This document shows positions 1 through 8,489 of a stretch of DNA of 42,716 nt, piece after piece. Positions within the stretch are counted from its first letter, which is position 1, and every line of letters starts with the position of its first letter. The notes beneath the pieces are model-generated. The model searched no databases and was not told the DNA's origin. It saw only the letters and a list, made by a program, of their open reading frames with translations. The DNA is from CAXTTV01 sp964247295. Lineage in GTDB: Bacteria > Chloroflexota > Ktedonobacteria > Ktedonobacterales > Ktedonobacteraceae. The translations under genes were made by a program, and so were the position numbers. Location of the stretch: contig CAXTTV010000019.1 of NCBI GenBank assembly GCA_964247295.1, positions 1 to 42,716 of the forward strand. Reading direction: 5' to 3'.

Positions 1-44
1 TCCCAGGAGGTAGTAACATCTTTTTTATGTTGATCGGTCATCAT
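1..44 (-). CDS. Start of an unidentified gene cut by the window edge
   Basis: Reading leftward off the window edge there are two adjacent ATG codons at 44-42 and 41-39, preceded by AAAAGGAGAAC, a good ribosome binding site. The AGGAG core lies 3 nt from the first ATG and 6 nt from the second, so the second is the more likely start. The visible peptide is MMTDQHKKDVTTSW, too short to assign. It runs in the same direction as secA. Confidence 0.4.
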   Translation of the reverse strand, partial: MMTDQHKKDVTTSW

Positions 45-79
45 GTTCTCCTTTTACATCGTAGCGTAAATACCACTGA

Positions 80-241
80 GGTGTCTCTAGAAAAAGCCTT
101 TTTCCAGATGTGATAGCTTTCGCAGATGCAGTGATAGATAATTCTGTAACAGCTTTACTAAAAGCGTACCATGCTCGTGGGGGGAGAGTCTATGAAAAAG
201 CTTCAATGCTGTTAAATCAACCTATAAGCATAAAGTTATAG
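80..241 (+). other. Short open stretch with protein-like composition, possible gene remnant
   Basis: After an in-frame TGA at 77-79 the plus strand stays open for 53 codons to a TAG at 239-241. The C-terminal part, which includes ARGGRVYEKASMLLNQP, reads like real protein. There is no ATG and no ribosome binding site; the only in-frame alternative start noted is GTG at 110-112. It could be the tail of a decayed gene or chance. I do not recognise the family. Confidence 0.22.
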
Positions 242-259
242 ATTATTCTTGTTTCATAG

Positions 260-293
260 AAAAAGGAGAGCTTCCCGAAAGGGTTGCTCTCCT
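260..293 (-). terminator. Rho-independent terminator of secA
   Basis: On the minus strand this is AGGAGAGC...GCTCTCCT with an inner CCC-TTTC-GGG extension, followed by five Ts. It lies about 20 nt after the secA stop codon, where its terminator is expected. Confidence 0.85.
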
Positions 294-312
294 GTATTGT
301 ATTAGGCGGAGC

Positions 313-3300
313 TTATGCGCCGTGACATTTTTTATATTTTTTACCACTGCCACAGGGACAGGGATCGTTGCGACCAACTTTAAGTTGACCACTGGTTGTA
401 CTGGCTGCTTTTGACGCAGTTGCCAGGGCCGAGCGCTCTGAATTGGAGGGACTGCTCACTTTGCGATTGCTGCCGTTGCTGGCTTTATTGCCATTGCTCC
501 GGATTGGGAGCTGCGGACCCGGCGCGCTCTTGATGGGCTCGCCATTGACCGTTTTCGCCTGACCACTGGCTCGTGCGATATCTTCAACATTGGTTTTGAG
601 CTTCTGGGGAGGAGGTGCAACTCGCTTGGGCTCGGGAGCCGGTCGGTTCACGGTAATCGTGATATCGCCGTGGAGCAGCTTCAGCAACTGGTCTACAATA
701 TTGTGCTGGATCGCGGCCTTCAGACGATCAAACATCTGGTAGGCCTCGTTCTTGAACTCGACCAGGGGATCTCGCTGGGCCAGTGAACGAAATTGGATAC
801 CCTGACGCATGACATCCAGCGCGTCAATATGGTCCATCCAGAGGCGGTCAATGGTCTGAAGCGTGTAGGAGCGCTCGATATCGCGGATCGTGGGGACACC
901 AATGTCTGGATTCTGGGCCGCGATCTCATCCAACTGTGCGCCCCGCTCATCGTAGTGGTCCAGCACTAGCTTCGTCAGCTTCTGTTTAAGCTCCTCACGT
1001 TTGACGGCATGGAAGTTCTCAGGTACATACTCTTCTGGCACATGAACCCAGTTTTCAAGGGCTGTAAAGAGGATTTCCAGTTCAGTCTCATCTCCTACCA
1101 TCGGTCCTGGAATGTGAGCATTGACCAGGGTGGCAACCTCGTTCCGCATCATCTCACGGATGCGGTCGTGCATATCCGCGTGATCAAGCACAGCGTGGCG
1201 ATCGGCGTAGATCACCTCGCGCTGTTTGGCGATCACATCGTCATACTCAACCACGTTTTTACGAATATCGAAGTTGTATCCTTCAACGCGGGTCTGAGCC
1301 TGCTCGATAAACCGGGAGACCATACCACTCTCCAGTGGCATATCCTCTTCCATGCCAACCATCTGCATCACCTTGGAGACACGATCGGCGGCGAAGCGGC
1401 GCATCAATTCGTCTTCCAATGAGAGATAGAAGCGCGAAGAACCTGGATCTCCCTGGCGACCGGCACGACCACGAAGCTGATTATCGATGCGGCGGGACTC
1501 GTGGCGCTCCGTTCCAATGATATGCAGACCACCGATTTTTAGGATCTCATCGTGATCCCGCTTGCTCTCCTCGATTTTCGCCTGGAAAAGCTTCTGCTTC
1601 TCCTCTTCACTCATATTGTCAATGTAATCCTGGATGGCCTCTTCTTTCTCCGCGCGCTCATCCTCACTCTGCGTTGGCATATCGCGGATAAAATCGGCCT
1701 TCTCGGCATGTTTGCGTAGAATACTGTCAAAGAAGTTTTCAGGATTACCACCCAGCAGAATATCGGTACCACGACCTGCCATATTGGTCGCGATCGTCAC
1801 TGCACCCTTACTACCTGCCTGCGCGACAATTTGTGCCTCGCGTTCGTGGTGCTTGGCGTTCAGCACACTGTGAGGGATTCCCCGTTTATCTAGAAGATCC
1901 GAGATATGTTCAGAAATCTCCACTGAGGTGGTACCAACCAGAACCGGCTGGTTGATCTCATGCCGCTCTTTGATCTCTTCGACCACCGCATTATACTTGG
2001 CCTGTTCTGTGCGGTAGATCAGGTCCGCCATATCTTCGCGAACCCTCGGCTTATTGGTTGGGATGACAACCACATCCAATTTATAGATCTTGTGCAGCTC
2101 CTCAGCCTCGGTCAGGGCTGTACCGGTCATGCCAGCCAGCTTTTTGTAGAGGCGGAAAAAGTTCTGGAAGGTAATCGTTGCCAGGGTATGATTCTCGCGC
2201 TGAACCTGAACGCCCTCTTTGGCCTCGATGGCCTGATGGAGACCCTCACTGTAGCGGCGGCCCGGCATCTGACGACCGGTGAACTCATCCACGATCATGA
2301 CTTCGCCATCTTTGACGATATAGTCTTTATCGCGTTTGAAGATCACCTGAGCTTTCAGGGCGTTCTCCATATAGCGGGTCAACTCGATATTCTCTTCGTC
2401 ATAGATGTTTTGAACGCCAGCCAGCTCCTCCAGCTTGCTGATCCCATCCTCGGTCAACATGACTGTGCGGGTCTTCTGATCAACGGTATAGTCATCATCC
2501 GCTTTGAGTTTGGGAACCCAGCGCGCGAATTTCGCGTACATATCGGTGGATTCCTGACCGGCTCCCGAGATAATCAGTGGCGTTCGGGCCTCGTCGATCA
2601 GAATGTTATCAACCTCGTCAACGATCGCGAAGTTCAGCTCGCGCTGTACCATCTGATCCATTGACGTGACCATATTGTCACGAAGATAGTCAAAGCCGAA
2701 CTCGTTATTTGTGCCGTAGGTGATATCCGCCAGATAGGCGGTGTGCCGTTCGGGAGTCAGAGGATCGACGGCATTTACGATGACCCCGACGGTCAGGCCC
2801 AGGAAGCGATAGATATTTCCCATCCATTCCGAGTCGCGTTTCGCCAGGTAATCATTGACCGTCACCAGATGGACGCCTTTACCAGTGAGCGCGTTCAGAT
2901 AGATCGGTAGGGTCGCCACCAGCGTTTTACCTTCACCGGTTCCCATCTCGGCGATCTTGCCCTGGTGAAGTACAATGCCGCCAATTAACTGGACATCGTA
3001 GTGGCGCATCTTGATGGTGCGCCAGCCAGCCTCACGGGCGACCGCGAAGGCTTCGGGAAGCAGATCATCAAGCGTCTTTCCGTTTTTGTAGCGCTTCGCC
3101 ATCTCGGGGATCAGCTTGTCCATCTCATCCGCTTTCAGGGCGGCGAGCTCTTCTTTATACTGTGTAAGCAGATCGACCAGTAGGCGTGTAATCGCTTGAG
3201 GGCCGGCCTCATCTGTACCGTTTCCTTTACGAGCCTCCTCAAAACGCTTCCAGGCCAGCTTAAAGCCATCGGTCTGATACTCTTTATCCAGATCGTTGAT

Positions 3301-3795
3301 CTGCGGCTCGACTTTTGCCAGGAGTGCCAGCGTTGCGGCCTGAGGATCTGCCGCCTTCTCAGGAGACTCCGCCATCTGCTCAATGGCCTGTTGGGCCTGC
3401 CACTGAGCGAGCAAGGGCATCAAGTTCTCGTAGCCCTTCTCAAAACATTCTGAAAGCGTATCCTGAAAACCATTCTCGGCCGTTGAGTGGCGATCGATCT
3501 TTTGGCGGTACTCAGTCAGCGCGGCGTGCAGTTGTTCGTCTGTCACGCGCTCCGCTAGAGGCTCATGAGCGATCAGGGCCTCGCGAAAAAGCTTTACCAG
3601 CTCGTTTTCCAGTACCATGCCGCCTTTGAGGTGGAGGGCCAGTTGCGAGCGAAATTCCTCTGTTTTAGCCGTCAGTTCAGCATCGCTCAGCTTCTTAATC
3701 TCGGGTTCTAGATCGTTGATCTTGGTGATTAGAGGCTGGATTCGGTTAATTTCTTTTTTGTTAGGATCTCCAAGGAGTTTTCCCAATAGTTGCAT
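313..3795 (-). CDS. secA: Preprotein translocase ATPase SecA, with a large N-terminal insertion
   Basis: SecA is the cytosolic motor that pushes unfolded preproteins through SecYEG using ATP. The 1160-residue product has the family's hallmarks: Walker A GTGEGKT at about 285-291, the VDEVDNILIDEARTPLIISG region (DEAD-like Walker B), ATNMAGRGTDILLGG, and the arginine-rich RIDNQLRGRAGRQGD helicase motif. It ends in the zinc-binding SEC-C tail CPCGSGKKYKKCHG. E. coli SecA is 901 residues with its Walker A lysine at 108; here that lysine is at 290. The difference of about 180 residues is an insert between the first helices (to about 54) and KTLDDLLPEAF (about 240). It is Glu/Lys/Ala-rich and probably helical. 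The start ATG at 3795 has no clear Shine-Dalgarno. A transposase gene ends 38 bp upstream, so no native promoter is evident. Confidence 0.97.
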   Translation of the reverse strand: MQLLGKLLGDPNKKEINRIQPLITKINDLEPEIKKLSDAELTAKTEEFRSQLALHLKGGMVLENELVKLFREALIAHEPLAERVTDEQLHAALTEYRQKIDRHSTAENGFQDTLSECFEKGYENLMPLLAQWQAQQAIEQMAESPEKAADPQAATLALLAKVEPQINDLDKEYQTDGFKLAWKRFEEARKGNGTDEAGPQAITRLLVDLLTQYKEELAALKADEMDKLIPEMAKRYKNGKTLDDLLPEAFAVAREAGWRTIKMRHYDVQLIGGIVLHQGKIAEMGTGEGKTLVATLPIYLNALTGKGVHLVTVNDYLAKRDSEWMGNIYRFLGLTVGVIVNAVDPLTPERHTAYLADITYGTNNEFGFDYLRDNMVTSMDQMVQRELNFAIVDEVDNILIDEARTPLIISGAGQESTDMYAKFARWVPKLKADDDYTVDQKTRTVMLTEDGISKLEELAGVQNIYDEENIELTRYMENALKAQVIFKRDKDYIVKDGEVMIVDEFTGRQMPGRRYSEGLHQAIEAKEGVQVQRENHTLATITFQNFFRLYKKLAGMTGTALTEAEELHKIYKLDVVVIPTNKPRVREDMADLIYRTEQAKYNAVVEEIKERHEINQPVLVGTTSVEISEHISDLLDKRGIPHSVLNAKHHEREAQIVAQAGSKGAVTIATNMAGRGTDILLGGNPENFFDSILRKHAEKADFIRDMPTQSEDERAEKEEAIQDYIDNMSEEEKQKLFQAKIEESKRDHDEILKIGGLHIIGTERHESRRIDNQLRGRAGRQGDPGSSRFYLSLEDELMRRFAADRVSKVMQMVGMEEDMPLESGMVSRFIEQAQTRVEGYNFDIRKNVVEYDDVIAKQREVIYADRHAVLDHADMHDRIREMMRNEVATLVNAHIPGPMVGDETELEILFTALENWVHVPEEYVPENFHAVKREELKQKLTKLVLDHYDERGAQLDEIAAQNPDIGVPTIRDIERSYTLQTIDRLWMDHIDALDVMRQGIQFRSLAQRDPLVEFKNEAYQMFDRLKAAIQHNIVDQLLKLLHGDITITVNRPAPEPKRVAPPPQKLKTNVEDIARASGQAKTVNGEPIKSAPGPQLPIRSNGNKASNGSNRKVSSPSNSERSALATASKAASTTSGQLKVGRNDPCPCGSGKKYKKCHGA

Positions 3796-3821
3796 AAGGC
3801 TATTTCTGCTTTCTAAAATGT

Positions 3822-3838
3822 GGTAAAACGTGTTTACC
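3822..3838. repeat. Inverted repeat at the tnpB 3' end
   Basis: GGTAAA at 3822-3827 and TTTACC at 3833-3838 form a 6-bp inverted repeat with a 5-nt loop, overlapping the tnpB stop codon. It lies where the right end of the transposon, and the 3' part of an omega-RNA, should be. It may be a transposon-end hairpin or simply chance. Confidence 0.35.
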
Positions 3839-5075
3839 GCTTTCCAGTACTTGCTTCATCGCAGAACGTTTCACCTGTTTCCAGGCCAGAGCGCCCATCT
3901 CCACAAGCGAATTTGCGCGCCGACGAAGCCACTACCGGCGCGTCCGATATCAATCGGATGGCTTCCTTTTCAATGTTGAGGGAAGCATTCAGATCGCGGT
4001 CTATGGACAGGCCACATCCCTTACAATTAAAGATGCGATCAGCAAGCGTCAAATCTTCCTTCACCCACCCACAAGTTGAGCATGTTTTGGAGGATGGAAA
4101 CCAGCGATCCACCAGTTGCACGTATCCCCCATGCTGTTCCGTCTTGTAGAGCAGTTGGCGCTTGACCTCAAAGAAACTGGCATCACTCACCGCTTGTGCC
4201 AGTGTGTGGTTCGCCAGCATCCCCTTTGCATTCAGGTCTTCTAACCCAACAAAGGTATAGGTTCTGGCAACATGGGTCGTCATCTTGTGCAAGCTGTCCT
4301 GTCTCTGACTGGCAACCCGATAATGGGCCTTTGCCAGCTTTTTCGTGTTCTTCCACCAGTTCTGGCTTCCTTCCACCTTGCGGGAAAGTCCTTTGCTGAG
4401 TCCCTTGATACGCCCTAAGCCATGACGATAGTGTCTTTGGTTCTCGTACACCGCGCCATCGCTACAGGTTGCAAGTGTTTTGACTCCCAGGTCTATTCCG
4501 ACTGTTCCACCCTGATGAGAAGGTATCTCATCTTCCACCTCGACGGTGATGGAAACAAACCACCAGCCTGCCCGATACGAAATGACCGCACTCATGATCT
4601 TGCCTGTAAAACGGAGTTGCTCGGTCATGTTGACCTTGCCCAGTTTGGGAATACGGATGGTATGCCCAGAGACCGAAAATTTGTCATTGGCAAGGTAGAA
4701 ACTGAGCCTATCCCGTTTCTTGCTTTTGAAGCGAGGAAAGCCAGCCTCTTCCCCATCTTTGCGTGGGTGCTTCAGTCTGGGCTGTGTTCCCTCACTCTTC
4801 ATACGCCAATAGTTCGAGAAGGCGGCTCCCAAGTCAGCAAAAGCTTGTTCTGGGGCGCATTTCGTGACTTCACTTGTCCAGGGGAAGTGCTCGTGCTTGA
4901 TCTTGGTGTATTCTTTTTTGAGAGCGTTCATGCTTACCCGCTTGTCCTCCGCTCGTGCCTGTTTCCAGCGAGCTAATGCCCAATTGTAGGCATGGCGTGC
5001 TACCCCACAGGCTTTGCGGAAAGAGACCTCTTGCTCTTTGTTGGGATGGAGCCGGATGACATGCGCTCTCTGCAT
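3834..5075 (-). CDS. tnpB: TnpB (OrfB) RNA-guided nuclease of an IS607/IS605-type element
   Basis: TnpB proteins are RNA-guided DNA endonucleases encoded by IS200/IS605 and IS607 elements; they use an omega-RNA made from the transposon's right end and are the ancestors of Cas12. The 413-aa product is full length. It shows the N-terminal OrfB helix-turn-helix region, then a RuvC core with all three acidic residues apparent: D195 in GIDLGVKTLA, E279 in VGLEDLNAKGM and D361 in IDRDLNASLNI. A zinc ribbon (CSTCGW at 332-337, CKGCG at 351-355) interrupts the RuvC fold as usual. It therefore looks catalytically intact. A truncated serine recombinase remnant lies 44 nt upstream in the IS607 order (tnpA then tnpB). 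secA starts 38 bp downstream. Which of the two IS families it belongs to rests on that neighbour. Confidence 0.92.
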   Translation of the reverse strand: MQRAHVIRLHPNKEQEVSFRKACGVARHAYNWALARWKQARAEDKRVSMNALKKEYTKIKHEHFPWTSEVTKCAPEQAFADLGAAFSNYWRMKSEGTQPRLKHPRKDGEEAGFPRFKSKKRDRLSFYLANDKFSVSGHTIRIPKLGKVNMTEQLRFTGKIMSAVISYRAGWWFVSITVEVEDEIPSHQGGTVGIDLGVKTLATCSDGAVYENQRHYRHGLGRIKGLSKGLSRKVEGSQNWWKNTKKLAKAHYRVASQRQDSLHKMTTHVARTYTFVGLEDLNAKGMLANHTLAQAVSDASFFEVKRQLLYKTEQHGGYVQLVDRWFPSSKTCSTCGWVKEDLTLADRIFNCKGCGLSIDRDLNASLNIEKEAIRLISDAPVVASSARKFACGDGRSGLETGETFCDEASTGKR

Positions 5076-5119
5076 CGTTAGTCCTTTTCCTTTTGTAATG
5101 CTGCCTCTTTGAGCACCTT

Positions 5120-5320
5120 CTAGTATGATTTGAGGCCGTGAAGCAGTGATGCGAACACCGTAATAATAGCAATCAAGTTCTGAACCAACTCTTGCTCAGG
5201 AGACATGGTATCACCATTCACCACGAGAATTTGTGTGTTATGCCGCTCAAAAAACGCCTCAAAGTAACCATAGCCGGAATGGACTAAGCGATCACGATGG
5301 GCGATAATGAGACGCCTCAC
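5120..5320 (-). pseudogene. tnpA: Remnant of IS607-type serine recombinase TnpA (C-terminal part)
   Basis: The reading frame covers the last 60 or so residues of an IS607-family serine recombinase: IIAHRDRLVHSGYGYFE, then ILVVNGDTMSPEQELVQNL, then IAIITVFASLLHGL. It ends 44 nt before tnpB, the standard order in IS607. The DNA-binding N-terminus and the catalytic serine region are missing; upstream sequence is instead a decayed fragment of another tnpB. It cannot catalyse transposition alone. Confidence 0.8.
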
Positions 5321-5612
5321 CGAGTTCCATCAAGCGGTTGAACTGCTTGCGTTTATAGTTCAAGCCAGAGCCAATTTTCTCTTTGACGAGCAGGGCAATG
5401 ATCGCTTTGCTCGTTGTATACAGATGGTGATTAACCTGACGTTTCCGCTTTGTAGTGATGCGCTACATCTGTTTGGTCACCCGGTCTCGCTCTGCCTATC
5501 CAAGGAAGAACGTTCATGCTTTCACGTGCTTATTATACCATTGATTAATACTCTTGAGCGTCCGACCGTTAACCAAACGAGGGATGAAGCCCTCCCGGTT
5601 TGATGTTATCGC
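5312..5612 (-). pseudogene. Decayed internal fragment of a second tnpB
   Basis: On the minus strand two recognisable TnpB pieces are read in broken frames: AITSNREGFIPRLVNGRTLK followed by SINQWYNK at the start, then KRKRQVNHHLYTTSKAIIAL followed by LVKEKIG. Stops and frame changes separate them. The first piece matches the TnpB segment after the first RuvC aspartate and the second the helical part before the RuvC glutamate. The fragment abuts the tnpA remnant and differs from the intact tnpB nearby, so it comes from another element. A clean ribosome binding site with ATG at 5622 reads only about 17 codons. Confidence 0.7.
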
Positions 5613-5684
5613 TTAATTGCATAGTGTTCTCCTCCTTTCTGTAGCTGCCTTTCTGCTCTTCCTCTTTTGCTTTTTTCTTCTTCT

Positions 5685-6371
5685 TTAACGAGCATCTTCC
5701 TTCTCTTTTTTTTGGGTGATATCTGTCGCGATCTGGCGTACATTTTCATCCTCATCGGCTGATGCATGCTTCATGATCACCAGAAATTCCTGCTGGGAAA
5801 TAAGCTTTCTTTGCTCTCCGAACGTCCAGACCGCTTCCCAACGAATGAAGGGATCTGGATCGTAGAGGGCCCTTCTCAGCACACGGGGAATAGACGAGAG
5901 GGGCACCGTGCCCAGGGCCCAGATCGCGCTTTTCCTCACTGCCGCATCCGGGTCCTCTTCGGCGATGTGGATGATCGTGTCGATCGGAGCCTCTCCTTGC
6001 ATCCGGCCCAGGGCTCCCACGACACTGGCGCGCACACTCCATTCCGGGTCAGTGAGCAGGGGAAGGAGTGCTTCCCTGGGAGCCTTATCTTCCAACTGAT
6101 CCAACGCATGCACCACCGCGACGCGTACCTCATGCGCAGGATCAGCAAGGGCCTGGATCAAAGCAGGCGTGACCTGTTCGGACTGAGAAGGCCCCAAGGC
6201 TTCCAGGGTGCGCGCGGCAGTGATCCGGTTCGCCCATGATCCCCGCTGAAGCAGATCCAGGAGGTGCTCGATCGGGAGAATGTCCTCTCCAGACCAGGGC
6301 AGTTCCCCATAACAGAGATGCAATCGTTCTTGCAGCGACGATGGCCGATCGGACGGGTTCGATGGATTCAT
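5685..6371 (-). CDS. HEAT-repeat protein
   Basis: The 228-aa product is built of about five HEAT (PBS-lyase-like) repeats of roughly 31 residues with the usual pattern of D-P-x-x-x-V-R-x-x-A-x-x-A-L-G. Examples are LADPAHEVRVAVVHALDQL, LTDPEWSVRASVVGALGRM, EEDPDAAVRKSAIWALGTV and LYDPDPFIRWEAVWTFGEQ. These fold into an alpha solenoid used for protein-protein contact; no catalytic motif or signal peptide is seen. The ATG at 6371 follows AAAGGAG at good spacing. It is the last gene of a four-gene minus-strand cluster and ends in a charged KKEKEDAR tail. A scaffold or regulatory role is inference. Confidence 0.88.
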   Translation of the reverse strand: MNPSNPSDRPSSLQERLHLCYGELPWSGEDILPIEHLLDLLQRGSWANRITAARTLEALGPSQSEQVTPALIQALADPAHEVRVAVVHALDQLEDKAPREALLPLLTDPEWSVRASVVGALGRMQGEAPIDTIIHIAEEDPDAAVRKSAIWALGTVPLSSIPRVLRRALYDPDPFIRWEAVWTFGEQRKLISQQEFLVIMKHASADEDENVRQIATDITQKKEKEDAR

Positions 6372-6414
6372 CCACCACTCCTTTCGTGACGTGAGTACAT
6401 TCTTGAGACGGGCA

Positions 6415-6792
6415 TCAGTTCTGCTGATGGGGCGGAGGCGAGCCCGCCTGCACCAGCCGCGTATGCAACTGTCGAATACTGCGGGTCACAATCTCCCGTT
6501 CAACCCCCACAGGAAACAGGACGGGAATGAGCATCAGAGTGGTCTCCATCGCGACCAGGACCAGATGCATCTCGTCGGGTGAAAGAAAGAGCGCAACGCT
6601 CTCCTGACGCATCTGGTCAGCCAGTCGTGCGAGGATATCAACAATCATCACTTTGGCCCGCTCTCCGCTCGGAGAAGTGACGTTGTGCTCCAGAAACGCG
6701 AGATAGGACAGCAGCATCGAGGTGATTGCCTGAAGCTCTCCCAAACTATAGGGCACTGGGGGAATATCCCCCGGAAACATGGGATCGGCCAT
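6415..6792 (-). CDS. Unknown 125-aa helical protein
   Basis: I do not recognise the family. I chose the ATG at 6792 because AGAAGGAG sits 7 nt upstream and because an earlier in-frame start would overlap the methyltransferase by over 100 bp; the next gene ends 13 nt before it. The product (MADPMFPGDIPPVPYSLGEL...) is mostly predicted helix with a hydrophobic stretch around MHLVLVAMETTLMLIPVLFP. That stretch may be a buried helix rather than a membrane segment because acidic and polar residues flank it. It sits between the methyltransferase and HEAT genes. Confidence 0.7.
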   Translation of the reverse strand: MADPMFPGDIPPVPYSLGELQAITSMLLSYLAFLEHNVTSPSGERAKVMIVDILARLADQMRQESVALFLSPDEMHLVLVAMETTLMLIPVLFPVGVEREIVTRSIRQLHTRLVQAGSPPPHQQN

Positions 6793-6805
6793 GAGAACAC
6801 TCCTT

Positions 6806-7699
6806 CTAGGATGGTTTTTGCCCATAGGCGACATAGTAGTCATAGGTGGTGCGCTCCAGCTCAAATTCCTCGGGGAGCGTGGCACAGAGGGCCTGAAACT
6901 GGGAAGGCGTGACCTGAGCATGCTGGCAGAGGAAGCTTTTGAGCCCTGGGAGACTTGCCAGAATATCCTCTTTGAGCATCTTGCCCATGCGTTTGCCCCA
7001 TTTCCCCACGGGAACGTGATAGGTCTTCGTGTGGATGGAGACCAGTCCTGCCTGCTGCAAAAGGGGTCCTAAGCAGGTCATCAGGGAAAGATCCATCCCA
7101 TGATGACGGCTGGCCCTGTCCCACCAGGAGAGGAGCTGCTGCATCGCCGGACCTGTCTGATGAAAGCCGCCTCCTCCTTCTACCAGTTCCACCCAGCCGC
7201 CCGGTCGGGTCACGCGGACCAATTCCCCAATCACAAAGGGCCATTGCTTGGCTGGGAGCGCCAGGACCAGGAAGCGCTGATGCACGAAATCAAAGGTATG
7301 ATCAGGGAAGGGAAGCCCCGCGAAAAGGTTGCCCTCCACAAACTGGTAATTGGGCGGCAGCCTGGTCACCGGAGGCGGCGGGGCTTCCAGGTCCAGGCCC
7401 ACGACCCAGGCAGTGGGAAAGGCGTTCGCCATCTCAATGGCCCAGCGTCCGGTTCCCGTTGCCACATCAAGGATGTGCGTGACCTCCTTGGGAAGAGGAG
7501 CGACATAGGTGGCTCCCAACACCGCACGCAGCAAATGATGCTGAAAATCGAGGCGGTGGCCTTCGGGCAGATCTTTGGGCAGCACATAGGTCACGCCGGG
7601 CAGATGTCGCCGTTCCAGGGGACCGGCTACGGGCTGCGCAGGGTGAGCAGGGGGCTCCTGGAGGGATGGTTCTGGTTTGGGGAATCCAAAAAAGCGCAT
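6806..7699 (-). CDS. Class I SAM-dependent methyltransferase
   Basis: The 297-aa protein has a Rossmann-type methyltransferase core. Motif I is ILDVATGTGRW (about 76-86), with the acidic end of strand 2 in VVGLDLE (about 99-105). The post-motif FVHQRFLVLALP and LVRVTRPGGWVELVEGG match the UbiE/Methyltransf_11/25 families. The N-terminal 40 residues are proline-rich and unstructured. A small-molecule substrate is likely but cannot be named. The ATG at 7699 has AAAGGA 12 nt upstream. Neighbours are two unknown small proteins and a HEAT protein on the same strand. Confidence 0.9.
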   Translation of the reverse strand: MRFFGFPKPEPSLQEPPAHPAQPVAGPLERRHLPGVTYVLPKDLPEGHRLDFQHHLLRAVLGATYVAPLPKEVTHILDVATGTGRWAIEMANAFPTAWVVGLDLEAPPPPVTRLPPNYQFVEGNLFAGLPFPDHTFDFVHQRFLVLALPAKQWPFVIGELVRVTRPGGWVELVEGGGGFHQTGPAMQQLLSWWDRASRHHGMDLSLMTCLGPLLQQAGLVSIHTKTYHVPVGKWGKRMGKMLKEDILASLPGLKSFLCQHAQVTPSQFQALCATLPEEFELERTTYDYYVAYGQKPS

Positions 7700-7789
7700 A
7701 GATGCACGAATCCTTTCTCAAAAGATGAAGGGAAGAATGGAGAGATGGTATGTCCTCTCGTTGGTTGATGAGTAGATGGGGGACGGTCC

Positions 7790-8266
7790 CTACTGATCTG
7801 AAGCGGGGGTCTGCGTTCGCTCCTGTGTGGTCCAGATGCTCTCGGCCAGGACCACGATCGCCTCTTCTGGTCCCACCAGCCCGATCAGCTCCTGATGGAG
7901 ACGAGAGATCCGCTCAGCGTGTGCGGTGATGACGGCGTGCTGACTGACCCCACTTGCCAATCCGGAAAGCCCCTGCTCGGCGGCTCGATATTCGGCGGCG
8001 ATGGATCGGCGGATGCGTGCAACAGCGCTCATTGGAGAGGTATTCATGCACATACCTCTCTCTTCTGGCAGAAAGCATTCGCGAAGGGAGGCAAACAGGC
8101 GGTAGACTTCATCACGGTCCAGGTGCAGGACGATGGATACACCGTCGGAAGAATCATCGGGAGCAGCAAGATCAATACTGCCATCATTCAAAACGGAGAG
8201 GGTATGCTGTCCTAAACAGAGTTCGTGGGGCATGGATAGGTGGTCATATAAACAATCTTGAGACAT
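7790..8266 (-). CDS. Unknown 158-aa protein, first gene of the methyltransferase cluster
   Basis: I chose the ATG at 8266 (MSQDCLYDHLSM...) because GAAAGGG lies just upstream; a longer frame to 8311 lacks such a signal. The first half looks like a small beta-rich unit (LCLGQHTLSVLNDGSIDLAA, GVSIVLHLDRDEVYRLF). The second half is helical (ARIRRSIAAEYRAAEQGLSGL, ITAHAERISRLHQELIGLVG). No known catalytic motif or membrane segment is visible. It leads the four-gene cluster and is the first gene after the strong minus-strand promoter at 8490-8518. Confidence 0.7.
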   Translation of the reverse strand: MSQDCLYDHLSMPHELCLGQHTLSVLNDGSIDLAAPDDSSDGVSIVLHLDRDEVYRLFASLRECFLPEERGMCMNTSPMSAVARIRRSIAAEYRAAEQGLSGLASGVSQHAVITAHAERISRLHQELIGLVGPEEAIVVLAESIWTTQERTQTPASDQ

Positions 8267-8489
8267 GGGTTTCCCTTTCTCGCATGCTATAATGCGCATG
8301 TCCTGAACCAAACATCAGGGCCGGGCTTGGGGGTGTTGACGCACTCGCCAGGCCATCTTTTTGCTATTATTACCATTGCTTTTTCCCTCTCCTCTCCACG
8401 AGTAAAAGACTCTTCACTCAAGTTGAAGCAAGGAGATAACGTGTCTTATATGTAATTGATAATATAGCAATTAATAAAGGTGTATTTGA

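Noticed and set aside
1960..2664. 234-codon open frame on the plus strand inside secA
   Set aside because: It is antisense to a conserved part of secA and has no protein-like character or start signal.
5307..5603. 98-codon plus-strand frame in the transposon debris
   Set aside because: The opposite strand reads as recognisable TnpB fragments, so this is a shadow.
7100..7768. 222-codon open frame on the plus strand across the methyltransferase
   Set aside because: It is the shadow of a well-supported methyltransferase and runs past its start.
8284..8293. TGCTATAAT extended -10 on the plus strand
   Set aside because: It would transcribe into a gene-free AT-rich stretch about 390 bp before the next plus-strand gene, which has a closer promoter; its use is doubtful.
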